A stretch of DNA of 64,000 nucleotides from Metridium senile. Taxonomy: Eukaryota; Cnidaria; Anthozoa; Actiniaria; Metridiidae. Shown piece by piece: positions 1 through 10,414 of this stretch. The position numbers and the translations under genes are program-made. A model generated the notes under the pieces. That model was not told the DNA's origin, made no database searches, and saw only the letters and a list, made by a program, of their open reading frames with translations. Within the stretch, counting starts at the first letter, position 1. Each line of letters starts with the position of its first letter. The stretch is taken from the NCBI GenBank assembly GCA_949775045.1, contig OX459097.1, positions 19,379,177-19,443,176 of the forward strand, in the 5' to 3' direction.

Positions 1-27
1 GCTTTGTTTCGATTCTGCAGCACCCAT
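1..27 (-). CDS. First coding exon (partial) of an IFI44-like gene, gene 0
   Basis: Read on the minus strand, an acceptor-like polypyrimidine-AG at about 28-35 is followed by ATG at 27-25 and the codons MGAAESKQS before the window ends. The same layout (acceptor, one A, ATG) occurs at the first coding exons of gene 1 (42371) and gene 3 (62611), and the flanking intron DNA is homologous. The start MGAAES fits the N-myristoylation consensus MGxxxS, as does gene 2 (MGKGQS). The rest of the gene lies outside the window, so assignment to the IFI44-like family rests on homology of the flanks and on the start, not on the GTPase domain. Confidence 0.5.
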
Positions 28-452
28 TCTAAAAAAGGTAAGAAAATAATTGAGAAAATGTAACTGATTTGTTTTTACCTGTGGTAAGCATATTTTTGAT
101 AATCATGTTACCACGTACAACGGAGTTTGAATGAATTCCTTGTACGAAATCTAGCATTGCAAATCTTAACCCACAATATTCTACTGAATATCCTTGTACA
201 ATATTTTACACTTGCTAACTGAGCTTATTATAACAGAAACATCCTATATAATTTCAGCTTGTGCTGAAGTACTTTGGAAATGCTTTAAGCTAATGTCAGC
301 CTCTAATATCTAGCTCCGTTTAAAAATATAGCTAGACATCAGAGTGTCTCAAGATAGGTAATACAAGACGCCTTCTATACATACTCAGTACATCAGAATT
401 CCACGTAACCACCAAATAATCAAATATACATTTTTGAACCAAGGAGACTTAC

Positions 453-830
453 ATTCTGCTTGAATCTTCTTTGAATCTGTCTTGGTGAATATTCCTACAA
501 AGAATATATTCTTAAATGGATTTAGTTGGCTTCAGTCGAAACAACTAGTGACTCCAGAACTAGAGTCGGAGAGAATGTCACTTGGTAACAGTAATTCTTA
601 GAAGACATAAATCCAAAAATGCCTTAGAAGTAGACTTCGCGGAAATATCAGCTACAACGAATGTTTACAGACAGCTTGAACAATAGATAATTCCAGGGAA
701 CCAATGAAATGTCGATATTCGTGTACAAGGGTCAGCTTCTCGGAAAAGCTGCAATTACTTGACGCTGATTGGATGCTCGTTTGACCCGACGCAAAGCCTG
801 ACAAATAAACAAATCGTGCTGAACCCGTAT
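453..830 (-). promoter_or_regulatory. Promoter and 5' leader exon of gene 0
   Basis: Minus-strand leader exon ending at 453 with a GTAAGT donor (447-452). Near-identical blocks occur at 43145-43440 (minus, upstream of gene 1) and 61180-61499 (plus, upstream of gene 3), always ending in the same donor. Each keeps a CCAAT box within ATCCAATCAGCGTC (about 764-777 here) and a palindromic TTC(N3-4)GAA-type site (TTCCAGGGAA at 691-700). The shared position relative to the first coding exons indicates a common promoter and untranslated first exon for the family. The transcription start cannot be placed from sequence. Confidence 0.45.
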
Positions 831-2990
831 CATGTTAATGTGAAAATACGTATATGTATAAATGTTCATGTTTTGTATATGTTTTGTTTTCTGTTGAAAA
901 CACAGTGCTGAAACAAAGGACTATTCAAAACAGCTATGGAAATCGTATATCTTTCAGTGTCAACATTGAGCGAATGATTATATATCCGGTCTGACTTTTC
1001 AGAAGGGGACATTGGGGTTTGCGGTATTGCGGTATTGGCCATTTTTTAATGCGATATTGCGGTAAAAGGAAATTTTTTTTCGCGGTAATGCGGGATTTAG
1101 GATACCTGCGTTATACGATATTTATTCTTTTTTTAAGCGGTATTTCGGTGAAATAAGCAAAATCAAGCGGTAATGAGAAATTTTAGAATTCCTGTGGTGT
1201 TTGTTTTTGTATTTTTTTTTTGGTACGTATGGACGGTGAAAAAAACGAAAACGTTTTATGACCTTTGACTTTGATTAAATGTTGTGCGGTATGTGGTATT
1301 TGCGAATCTTTTTTTTTTTTTTTTGCGGTAATGCGGGATTTTGTTGTTGTTGCGGTATTGTGGGATTTGGAATATGGAAATGGCAACCAATGTGCTTATA
1401 ACCCCTAATTATAAAAACAGACCAATTTCATCAAATTATAGACATCAAGAGAATTATAATATGATATATGTCCCAGGTCATTTGGATAAATATTGGCCGA
1501 GTTATACAGGTTTGAAAGTGCCGTTTTGGAGTTCCTGTGCCAGGTAGCACGTGAGTTGGGAGAACTAGGTCGAGAGTTTTTCCGTGACGTCAAAAATTAG
1601 TCTGAGCTTGCGTATGCGTTCTAAAGCGACTTGTTGATTTTGTCAGACGCAATACAAGTCAAACACAGTTTTAGAAAGTATATTTCAATTTGTATTATAT
1701 ACTTCTTCGTTTATTCTCAAAGTTGATTTTAACAGTTTTACCTGGTAATCTTTGACGTTTTTTTTCGGTGATTCAATCCAGACCCAAACATCCCGGCCAA
1801 GGCGTGGACACAGTAATATTTAAAACTCTAAAATAATATCTAAAATATTCCCAATTGCTTCAAATCAAATTCTGACAACGCTAATTATTTATTTGATCGA
1901 GGCTTATAGATTTCTCCAATTTTTCCCAATTCTAGGGGTTATAAGCACTGCACTTAAAAAAGTGGTTCAATTGCTCATGCATTCATATATTTATTTATTT
2001 ATTCATTGATTCATTCGCTCGTTCGCTCGTTCGATCTTTCGTTTTCCCATCCATTCGTTTATTCATTCGTTTTCTTTTCATTTGCCATTTCTTTTTATTT
2101 ATTTCTCTAAATATAAACACATTATTATACCAAAAATAAGCCCAATGTATTTAGGTTTTTTCCCGTTATTAAACGTTTTCGGTCATTGCGAACACCTTCT
2201 GGATATCCTGATGGTCGATAAAGGTTTACTGAAAGGAAAAAACCCTAAATACAGGTAAATTTTGGTTTATTTAACTAACGCGTAATGATCAAAAAATTGT
2301 TACTGTTAAAAATCAGTCAGATTTATTGAAAACATAATGATTATCAATTAATTAATCAAAGCTACATGCACAATAAGTGTAATATATAGATACTAAGACA
2401 GTCTAAAGTGTATTTGCAGTGTATTCTATTAACCCGACGCGAAGCCTGACAAATAAACAAATCGTGCTGGACCCCAACAAGGTTAATGTGAAAATACGTA
2501 TATGTACAAATGTACATGCTTTGTATATATGTTTTATTTTCTCTTGAAAACACAGTGCTGGAGCAAAGGACCATTCAGAAGCACTATGGAAATCGTAAAT
2601 GTTTCAGAGTCAACATAGAACGAATTGATAAAAAGCAACGATTAAATATTCGGCCTGACTTTTCATTTTGGAAATGATTTAAAAAAATGACAATAAAAGA
2701 AATGCATGATACAGAAACTATTAAAAAGTGGTTCATTTGCTTATTCATTATATATATATTTATTTATTTATTTATTTATTCATTCGTTCGTTCGTTCTTT
2801 TGCTATAGTTTGCTCGTTCGATCTTTCTTTTTTCATTTTTCCATCCAACCGTTTGTTCATTCTTGTTTTCTTTTCATTTGTCATTTCTTTTTATTTTAAT
2901 CATTTCTCTAAATATCAACACATTATTAGACCAAACTTAAGACCAATGTATTTAGGGTTTTTCTGTTTATTAAACATTTTCGGTAATCGT
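780..2990. repeat. Duplicated upstream blocks, low-complexity and (GCGGTATT) repeats
   Basis: No gene seen. A block containing AACCCGACGCGAAGCCTGAC recurs at about 780-1000, 2430-2690, 43430-43497 and 44105-44350. A block rich in ATTCATTCGTTCGTTC recurs at 1960-2060, 2725-2830 and 44380-44470. A block with CCAATGTATTTAGG recurs near 2140, 2940 and 44550. These look like fragments of the IFI44-like upstream regions multiplied by segmental duplication. Positions 1015-1375 hold imperfect copies of TTGCGGTATTGCGG alternating with poly-T, apparently a separate short repeat. Confidence 0.5.
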
Positions 2991-3181
2991 ATCAAAAAAA
3001 TACCGTATGCAATCTTGAAAACAATGCCATTACCATGTATGGTATTGTAGGTGAGAGGTAACAAAATATTTTGGTTAGCGCGCGAGATATTTTTTTACAG
3101 GTTGAGATTGCAACAGAACAATAGGCATATCTTTGATACTGATGATCGAAAACGTTCAATGCATGAAAGGAACAAAACCTA

Positions 3182-3595
3182 AAGCGTCGTTTACACGAGC
3201 AATTTTTCCTTGACAAGTATCCTTGACAATTTCCATTGCTCGTGTAGACGATCAGCAAGTTTTCTTTGACAATTTTAAATTGACAAGGTTTCCTTGCTCG
3301 TGTAGATGATGAACAAGTTTTCCTTGACAAGTTTAGGTTGTGCCCGTAATCCCTTGCAATCAGCGGAGTACTAACAAAATATTGGTTGCAGTCCCTTGTC
3401 GAGTAAAAAACAAAATGGCGTTTACTTTGACTGATCGTGCGAAAAGACTGGGAACTAATCTCATTAATATTCTATGACACATTTTCCTTGTTGTCCGTCT
3501 ACACGCGCAAATTTCATCCTTGACAATATTTCCTTGTCAAGGAAAAATGACAATTTTTCCTTGTCAAGGAAAAATTGCTCGTGCAAACGCCGCTT
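3182..3595. mobile_element. MITE with TAA target duplication (Harbinger-like)
   Basis: A 0.4-kb non-coding element whose ends are inverted: left AGCGTCGTTTACACGAGCAA, right the complement of AGCGGCGTTTGCACGAGCAA. The ends are flanked on both sides by TAA. Internally, TTTTCCTTGACAAG recurs many times in both orientations, giving a strongly foldable sequence. A 3-bp TWA duplication and long subterminal repeats are typical of PIF/Harbinger non-autonomous elements. No transposase is present. Confidence 0.65.
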
Positions 3596-3855
3596 AACCA
3601 TTGGTACATTTTGGTTTATTTAACTATTAAAGGCGTAATCATCAACAAATTATCAATGTTTAAAACGAGTCAAGTTTATTGAAAACATAGTTACTCGTGC
3701 CCAGGCCTTTGGCCGGAACGAGTCTTAAAATGCAGCTTGGTCTTTCTGACGACGTCGAAGATTTTGAAAACGAGGCCATAACACCCAGCATTCTCTGCGA
3801 CACACAAGCTGAATAATCAAGGCCGGCGGCCATTTTACGAAGGCACTGAAACAAA

Positions 3856-5389
3856 ATGGATATATTTTATCGTATCAACGCTCATTCCATTCGTAAGAAA
3901 GCTGTCCTAGCTCCAAGAAACGAACAAATCAGCAAGTATATGGTCGCTTCTCCTTCTTATCGTGAGGAAACTGTCCTACAACAGCAAACGAAGAGACTAC
4001 AGCTATGGTCGAAAAACCGGCAAAACAAATTTATAAATTCCAATACAATGAAAAATAGTAACATTGGTTTAACTCACAAATCAAGAACATGAGTAAGTCT
4101 TAATAATCTATTCAAAACTAAATCTTATTGTAGTAAAACAAGGACGAAGTTTAAATTGTAATGACACCAAATGCATTTATTCAATAAAATGTTGTACTCA
4201 AAATGAGAGCTATTGTATTTCTCCACGAAATTACTTAACTTATTTCACGCGGGTTTCACGTGATATTGAATTAAATCCTGGCCTTCTAACTCTAGATAAT
4301 ATTGTGGAAACTGTCCCAAGAATTCCCACAGTTGTATTATTGCAGTCTAGATTAGCTGAACGAGGTTTTACAATTGTTAGATGTTGGTGGTGCATGTTAT
4401 CAAATAAGGGCTTTGCACTATTTAATTTGATTAGTCCTATAATTACAGGATTTAATTATACTACAATAAATATTGCTTATTTGGATGGTGTACATTATGT
4501 TTCAACTTTTGCATAATTATTCTGTAACATCTATATAAATGAATCTGATGGTTGCAGTGATAACATAAACTCTCACATGAATTATATTGCTTGGAGTAAA
4601 CCATGTTTTCTTATTGCAGCATACGCAATATGTTTCTGTGTTTTAAAATCCTGTGGATATTGGAGTTATGTAACATAAGATGCCATCAATGAGTACGCTA
4701 AGCTGTATAATATTTGTAATAGTTTTCTACAAAATGATGCCAGTGAATAACTAAATGTTTTAAAGATATATGATACCATTATTGACCTAGAATGCACATA
4801 AGTCTACTGAACATCAAGTAGTTCTTCAAATAAAACATTCCTCAAGATGTGCATTATAGAAAATATTAATATCAAAACAACCGGTTTCATGCTTTGTTTC
4901 TCTGGTTATTCTATAACCTGTATTATTCAACAAAATAGAACAACTTACAACATTACTGATGGCAACTGTCTTATTAAAACATTTTGTGACATAAAAGAAC
5001 AAAGCTCCCAATGTGATGCAAAATATGTACTATATTCTTTTTCCACTTCTCAGCCAGTGATAAGGAAAGAAAATACTCTCAGGAAACTTAAATTAAACAA
5101 ACAAAAGATGCAAATTAACAATAAAAAGGGAGATGTATTCAAATATGGAACCCGAAAAAAAAAAAAGGTTGCAAGTGACAGTAAAATCATACTAGGGAGT
5201 AGCTTAGGTCTCGATAGTGTTTCATCCCTTATGCAGCTAAGAAGTACTCCACTAGCACTAGTTTCAAAATTATATTCTTTTAGCTTCAGCAACTTCATAA
5301 CATTGTACACAAATTTTGTGCGTTCAGTGACAATTGTCTTAAATGCATTTAATAATAATATAATTAATGCATTCAAAGCTGTAAACTAG
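3856..5389 (+). pseudogene. Decayed TE-like ORF with 2A-like motif and OTU-like protease fragment
   Basis: A broken plus-strand reading runs through ORF pieces at 3856-4092, about 4140-4516 and 4847-5389. At 4262-4285 it reads DIELNPGL, which matches the 2A/StkyC ribosome-skipping consensus DxExNPGP except that the final proline is leucine. Directly downstream, VLLQSRLAERGFTIV and, after a degenerate stretch, YLDGVHYVSTFA resemble the start and end of OTU-type cysteine protease domains found in some invertebrate transposons. The expected catalytic Asp-x-x-Cys region (4370-4400) is not recognisable. The last ORF (180 residues) has no recognised domain. Multiple stops and frame changes show it is dead. 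The family call is from memory of motif patterns. Confidence 0.4.
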
Positions 5390-5439
5390 TTCCAGCTGTC
5401 TCAAGCTCATCCCCTTCCATACAGGGCACGAGTGCACGC

Positions 5440-5740
5440 ACTATTAGGGCGTCTAGTGATCATCAATGAATCAAAGCTGCATGCATGCAAAGTAAGAGTA
5501 ATACATAGATCAAACACAGTGTAAAGTCTAAAGATATAGATACAGGTGATAAACATGCATCAATTTGAAAAATCATTGTGGCAGCCAAGCCAAAGCTTTT
5601 TGCATCTTCTAATAACTTAAACTCTTTGAATCCAATATCTTGCATGCTGGCCTTACTATTTGGCTGTTGATGTTGGATTTAACTACAAAACTATCTTCAG
5701 TTCTTGGGTATTTCTTCCTGTTGCAATGGCTTGTTACAGT
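5440..5740 (-). pseudogene. Displaced 3' end of IFI44-like gene 1 (last exon tail and 3' flank)
   Basis: On the minus strand this segment aligns with the 3' end of gene 2: 5670-5735 resembles 46107-46160 and 5446-5520 resembles 45755-45825. It stops at the 7-mer TTACAGT (5734-5740), which recurs at 26025-26031, where the coding end of gene 1 breaks off. The segment is therefore the continuation of gene 1 on the far side of the 20.3-kb insertion. Its reading frame stays open from the junction to a TAG at 5609-5611. It is no longer joined to gene 1, unless an unseen very long intron is removed. Confidence 0.7.
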
Positions 5741-6030
5741 AGGCCTACTCCTGGCCAAGAAGTCGCCTTAAGACGCCTAAGGTCGCCTAAAGACGCCTTA
5801 AGTTGGTATTAGTATATTATATAGTAAATAACTTTGTTTTTTCATTATAAAGCTTGTAATATTACCATGGTTTGGATGCAAGATTGATAATAATAATTTT
5901 TGTAGATGAGGCATGATCGTCCGGGGTGGTGTAGTCTTAAGAAAGACTGATGGTGTTGATGTCTGACGTTTCGACAACCTGAGCGGAAGTCATCTTCAGA
6001 GTAAAGAAAATGAAAAGACAGCGGTGTTAT

Positions 6031-7045
6031 TTATGTGTCTGGTTCGTCGGTAATGTTGTTGTTGATGCGTGGGTAGGTGTTAGTCATTGTGTTAGCGGAA
6101 AGCTTGAAGTCGTTAATGAGTCTATTGTAGGAAGCCGGTAGTGTTATGCAACGGTTAAGTGGCTTTTGTTCTAAGCCGGTGTACCAGCTTTCAAGTAGTC
6201 GGCGTTGGTGATAGTTGGTGCAATGTGTAATGGAGGCGGCAGAGTCCCAGTTAATGGAGTGGCCAGTATGTTTGTGATGTTCCGCAATGTGGTTGTTAGG
6301 GTCTTTGTTTTTCGTGGCACGTTTATGTTCAGTTAGTCTCGTGTTCAAATTTCTGCCGGTCTCACCGATGTAGGTAGCGTTACAGTCGGAACAAGCTATT
6401 TTGTAAATAGCTCCTTGTCTGTTAATTGGTTCGTCTTTGTCCTTAACGTTAGTCAATAAACGTCTTAATGTCTTAGTAGGCTTGTGAGCAACGCGAATGT
6501 TGTAGGGTTGTAATATGCGTTGAATGGTCTCAGAAGTACCTCTGATGTACGGTATGGTGGCAGTGGCTGTGGGTTGATTGTCGGTTCTGTCAGTAAGTGA
6601 AGTGTTTTTGTGAATGTTTCGTTTGACGAAATCTACATTGTAATTGTTCTTATCGAACACACTTTGCAAATATTCGTACTCGTCATGAAGTTTGTCAGGT
6701 GAATCACAAACACGTTGTGCACGTCGAGTCAAAGTCTTAATAGTGGTAGCTTTGTGTGAGGTGGGATTGTAAGATGTCTGGTCGAGCAGTCTGTCAGTGT
6801 GAGTAGGTTTACGGTATACAGTTGTATGTAAGCGATTGTCAGAGTGAGTTACTAAACAGTCTAGAAAAGGTATAGCACCATTTTCTTCGATCTCTTTGGT
6901 GAACTGTATGTAAGTGTTTTGTTTGTTCAGGTGGTCGTGAAACTCGTTGATGTCGTCAGTAGGTAGTGCAGTGATAGTGTCGTCAACGTAACGTAACCAA
7001 AAAGGTAGTTGTTGTCTGAATGTAGCAAGAGCTTTCTTCTCGATG
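6031..7045 (-). pseudogene. PLE-1 C-terminal half: RT palm YVDD through GIY-YIG endonuclease
   Basis: The frame stays open from the Polinton border (7045) to the stop at 6031. It starts just ahead of the catalytic YVDD (6979-6990) of the reverse transcriptase, then gives the thumb-linked part (PFLDCLVTH, YRKPTHTDRL) and, at about 6330-6425, the GIY-YIG signature IYKIACSDCNATYIGETGRN followed by the conserved TEHKRA helix. GIY-YIG nucleases nick the target for PLE retrotransposition. The C-terminus ends in DEPDT. Separated from its own N-terminal half by the Polinton, it cannot be expressed as a full protein. Confidence 0.82.
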
Positions 7046-7562
7046 AGTAGTAGTCAATGGCCGATTCGGGGACAATTTGCCGTTGTGTTCAAAATTGGAT
7101 TTCGCTACTGTATCACTTTTCTGTCACCACGGCTGGATCTTCCTAAGAACAATTTGCATAGGCTTTCAAAACGGAAATTCAAAAGTTATCTTTAAAAATG
7201 GTTCTTTAAAAATTGAAATTGGATTGCGTGACAGGAAATTTAACATAGGATTGCGTGACCAAAAATTCTGGGAAATGTCGTGACCTAAAATTCTAGGAAA
7301 TTAGTGTGATCAAATTCTGGGAAATTAGTGTGATCAAATTTCGGTTAAAAATGGGAATCTAACCTAGGTACCTAACCCTAGGATCGAAAATGAAAACCTA
7401 ACCTTTTATTCAATATTGGTGCGTTTATTCTGTGTTTTAATTTTAAGTTGAAGTGCGTTTACTTAGATTTTATAAAAACTTTAATTTATATATAGAAATG
7501 TCTTCGAAAAAGATACTTAAAGATATAGCACCTTATATAAATAATAATAAAATGTCTAATAA
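7046..7562 (+). repeat. Polinton left terminal inverted repeat
   Basis: Matches 22163-22679 in reverse complement. It contains a 27-bp direct duplication (GGAAATTAGTGTGATCAAAT, near 7297-7345) and reaches into coding sequence: the first 38 codons of polymerase B (from 22273) are duplicated here from 7453. A weaker match continues to about 7720 after a roughly 60-bp gap, so the repeat once extended further or was copied from the polymerase end. Protein-primed replication of Polintons is thought to start at such ends. Confidence 0.9.
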
Positions 7563-8121
7563 TATTTATACAATTCAAAATACCAATGTTAAAATTCAAA
7601 CAAATATGAATAAATTTGCAGATTGGATTCTATCATATGTACCACCAAATATTAAAAAACCAATAAATAATCGCCTTGAGGATTTGAAAAATAAAAACCA
7701 AGATATTTTAAATAAGATGGTAATGAAATTGAAAGAAAAACCGAAAATCAAATATGATAATAGACTGTGCAATTTACAACTAGTAACACAACAACAGAAT
7801 TGTAAAAAATCAGCTCAAGATAGAGATTATTCATTCACTGCTAAAAACCATCAAAATAGAAAATGTGTGAAAGCTATTAACACAAAAACAAATGAAGAAA
7901 CATTTTATAATAGTCTATACAGTGTGAATCAACATTTAGGTATTAACGCAGGAATAGTAAAAATGATTTGTGAAGGTTTGAATAATGTTAAAAATGGTAT
8001 ATCAAAGAAAGATAATTGTAAATATAAATTCAACTATATTTCAAAAGAAGAATTGCCAGAAAATTATAAAAAATCTGCTAACAAACATCCTAAGAGGAAA
8101 AAAGCGGCTATAATATCATAG
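7453..8121 (+). CDS. Chimeric ORF: polymerase B leader fused to HNH/NUMOD-type fragment
   Basis: A 222-residue ORF. Residues 1-38 are identical to the start of polymerase B because they lie in the terminal repeat; residues 39-95 are a diverged copy of the next polymerase segment (NKFADWILSYVPP, KKPINNRLE). From about residue 98 it changes: DNRLCNLQLVTQQQNCKKSA matches the end of HNH homing-endonuclease domains, and about residues 135-195 (KCVKAINTKTNEETFYNS to KYKFNYI) match a NUMOD1-type DNA-binding repeat. The HNH catalytic histidines are missing. It is probably a remnant of a homing-type nuclease captured next to the terminus. Whether it is expressed is unknown. Confidence 0.55.
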   Translation: MRLLRFYKNFNLYIEMSSKKILKDIAPYINNNKMSNNIYTIQNTNVKIQTNMNKFADWILSYVPPNIKKPINNRLEDLKNKNQDILNKMVMKLKEKPKIKYDNRLCNLQLVTQQQNCKKSAQDRDYSFTAKNHQNRKCVKAINTKTNEETFYNSLYSVNQHLGINAGIVKMICEGLNNVKNGISKKDNCKYKFNYISKEELPENYKKSANKHPKRKKAAIIS

Positions 8122-8241
8122 ATTAATCAGTATGAATTTCATAGAAATAAATATATTCTTACATAATTGCTTTTATAAATCAATTATGTAATTTTAAGAA
8201 CTTTAAAGGCCACAAGACCGGAACACCAGTGTTGGTTGCAT

Positions 8242-9660
8242 CTATCGAAACATATACCAAACTAGACCAGACACACCAACAGTAATAACAGCTAGATTAG
8301 TATCATGTGTTTTAGATGTTGGTAAAGGTTTTATAATTGGTTTATTAAAATGGTCTGTACTATCTTTTTTATCAATGATTTCTGGTTTATTTGGTTTATG
8401 ATGTGGTAATTTAACTTTTGAATCACCCATATTGTGCTTACTACTAGTAGATTTAGTTTCATTATTAATATTATTGACACCAAATTTCATATCAACCGTT
8501 GCTCTCTGTAGCTTATTATTATAACCAACAGTTGATTCTGTATTTATAATTAACATAGATGGTAACAACCAACAACCAGGGGATATTGCTAAATCAAGCT
8601 TTACTCTAGCGTTCTGAATTGCAAATTGGTATCGTTGTATACTTTTTGAAATATCCTTCTCAATTATTGAACTTTCAAACAGCTTTAGAAATACTTCTTG
8701 CGTTTCTGTAGCAGCCCCTGAATCGCCTATAATTGATGATCGTGTTTGTACTTGAGCGCCTAGAACACAATAAACAAACGCTTCTATACTTTGATTTATT
8801 CGTGACAAACCTGCTTTTGTTATACCAACACCATTTTGTGGTATAAACCAATTATATTGACTTCTATCCTTGTGTGTTGACTTGTAATATCCGGTTAGTG
8901 AATCCTTGTACGGGCTAGTATAATGAAACCCAAACACATCAGAGTTTGTAGATTTACCCATAAACCGGAAATCAGGGTTTGAGGAATTAATACCAAACTC
9001 GTTACACAACTTTATTAAAGCGCCCTTATTATATTGAGTACCATCCCAAACAAAGTTATTATCCCATGGTAATATAACCTGGAGGGCTTTTAGAACTGAT
9101 CTTATCGTGAAAATAACGTGGAACCTTAATATAGATGCTATTTGAGTATCGGGTTCAATAAGGTTAAACGAAATCCCACAACCAGACGTAGCACACCAGA
9201 CAGCAAAATTCAACTGCTGAGACCAATTTTTAAAATTCGGATCTTCCATCCATATAGTCCAATCAGATGTATTTTTTATAGTTGGAGGTGTTACTTCAAA
9301 AATATTGTTAATAGTAGAAGAAAAACTTTCACTTGGAGTTACAAATATTTTTAGTGTGGTTAATAATTTTTTAATATCAGACGGGTTATCTGTAAGATGA
9401 ACAGCTGGAACTGGGTACTTTGTATTAGTAAGCATAACAGCTTTTGGAAATTTAGATCCAAGAAAATCGTGAATATTTTCTGGTGTATATGTGTGACCAT
9501 TCCAACTAGGAAATTTGTAAAAGGTTTTCACTAAATTACCATCTTCATCAAAAGGATCATAATCATCTCCATTGAAAATAAACCGAACTTTACCATTCAC
9601 ATTAGTAAAACGATTAGTGTTATAATTTGGGTATTTTTGTTGGAAATCAATAAATTTCAT
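8242..9660 (-). CDS. Polinton conserved protein, 472 aa, C-terminal membrane anchor
   Basis: An intact 472-residue protein read away from the right end of the element. Residues about 1-395 look globular. The tail (400-450) is polar and lysine-rich, and residues about 454-470 (NLAVITVGVSGLVWYMF) form a membrane segment at the extreme C-terminus, so it is probably tail-anchored or virion-membrane associated. I recognise the central conserved stretch (AQVQTRSSIIGDSGA and following) as typical of invertebrate Polinton proteins but do not know its function. An AT-rich TATA-like box lies directly before the ATG. Confidence 0.7.
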   Translation of the reverse strand: MKFIDFQQKYPNYNTNRFTNVNGKVRFIFNGDDYDPFDEDGNLVKTFYKFPSWNGHTYTPENIHDFLGSKFPKAVMLTNTKYPVPAVHLTDNPSDIKKLLTTLKIFVTPSESFSSTINNIFEVTPPTIKNTSDWTIWMEDPNFKNWSQQLNFAVWCATSGCGISFNLIEPDTQIASILRFHVIFTIRSVLKALQVILPWDNNFVWDGTQYNKGALIKLCNEFGINSSNPDFRFMGKSTNSDVFGFHYTSPYKDSLTGYYKSTHKDRSQYNWFIPQNGVGITKAGLSRINQSIEAFVYCVLGAQVQTRSSIIGDSGAATETQEVFLKLFESSIIEKDISKSIQRYQFAIQNARVKLDLAISPGCWLLPSMLIINTESTVGYNNKLQRATVDMKFGVNNINNETKSTSSKHNMGDSKVKLPHHKPNKPEIIDKKDSTDHFNKPIIKPLPTSKTHDTNLAVITVGVSGLVWYMFR

Positions 9661-9775
9661 ATTATATTATATAATATGAGATTAACTTTTATACGTTTAT
9701 AAGATTAATATTTGTTTTTTTCATATCGTACTCTATACGTAAATCCACCCATCGGAGTTTTCTCAAATGAAATGC

Positions 9776-10387
9776 TTACTTCTTTTGATTTATTAGTTGA
9801 TCCACAATTTCCTTTCTCAACTCCTCTCTTATTTTTTTGATATCGAGGTCTGGGGTCTTTTTTAAAAACTCATTATTTCGTGCAGATCTAATATCACTCT
9901 TCAACGTTTGATACTTTTGTAACTCACCCATAATTAGTTCAAATTCTTTCTCATCAATCTTGTTATCAGATAAGGCTTTTGATACCAAATCATATATACT
10001 ATTTTGTTTTGCTCTTCCAAGCTGAATAGTATTTTCATGTTTTGCAACCTTCTTAGTCAGTTTTTTGGTTATAATCGTACAACTAGATGATATCAACCCT
10101 AAAATACCACCAACACATGATAGAGGAATGCCAACAATAGCTCCAGGTCCTGTTAAGGTTGTAGTTACACCAGAACCAGTAAAAAGTACGGAAAAGATTC
10201 CACTTACGACTGCTGTTTTATGAAAGATTCCACGTGTCTTAGCATATTTTTTCCTAACGTTTTCATAATGTTTGACTTCTGACTCTAGTTTAGACATAAC
10301 CTCATTTACCTTACGTAATCTGAAGTTTTCACCATCGCCACTATTATCTTTTGGCAACTCAGGATAAAGTGTGTCATAATCTGTCAT
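9776..10387 (-). CDS. Polinton hydrophobic coiled-coil protein, 203 aa
   Basis: The N-terminal half contains a predicted coiled coil (about 25-50, lysine/glutamate-rich), then a glycine-rich hydrophobic hairpin at about 57-107 (VVSGIFSVLFTGSG, GPGAIVGIPLSCVGG) followed by a lysine cluster and a second helical region (EEKEFELIMGELQKYQ-type). Such hairpins are typical of membrane-active or pore-like proteins, and similar proteins are frequent in cnidarian Polintons. No enzymatic motif is seen. It lies between the candidate penton gene and the 472-aa protein gene, all on the minus strand with short spacers. Confidence 0.65.
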   Translation of the reverse strand: MTDYDTLYPELPKDNSGDGENFRLRKVNEVMSKLESEVKHYENVRKKYAKTRGIFHKTAVVSGIFSVLFTGSGVTTTLTGPGAIVGIPLSCVGGILGLISSSCTIITKKLTKKVAKHENTIQLGRAKQNSIYDLVSKALSDNKIDEKEFELIMGELQKYQTLKSDIRSARNNEFLKKTPDLDIKKIREELRKEIVDQLINQKK

Positions 10388-10414
10388 TATATAATTATAA
10401 TTACTATTTTATTT

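Noticed and set aside
3190..3600. CRISPR-like array (repeated TTTTCCTTGACAAG)
   Set aside because: Repeats occur in both orientations with irregular spacing inside a MITE; the genome is eukaryotic.
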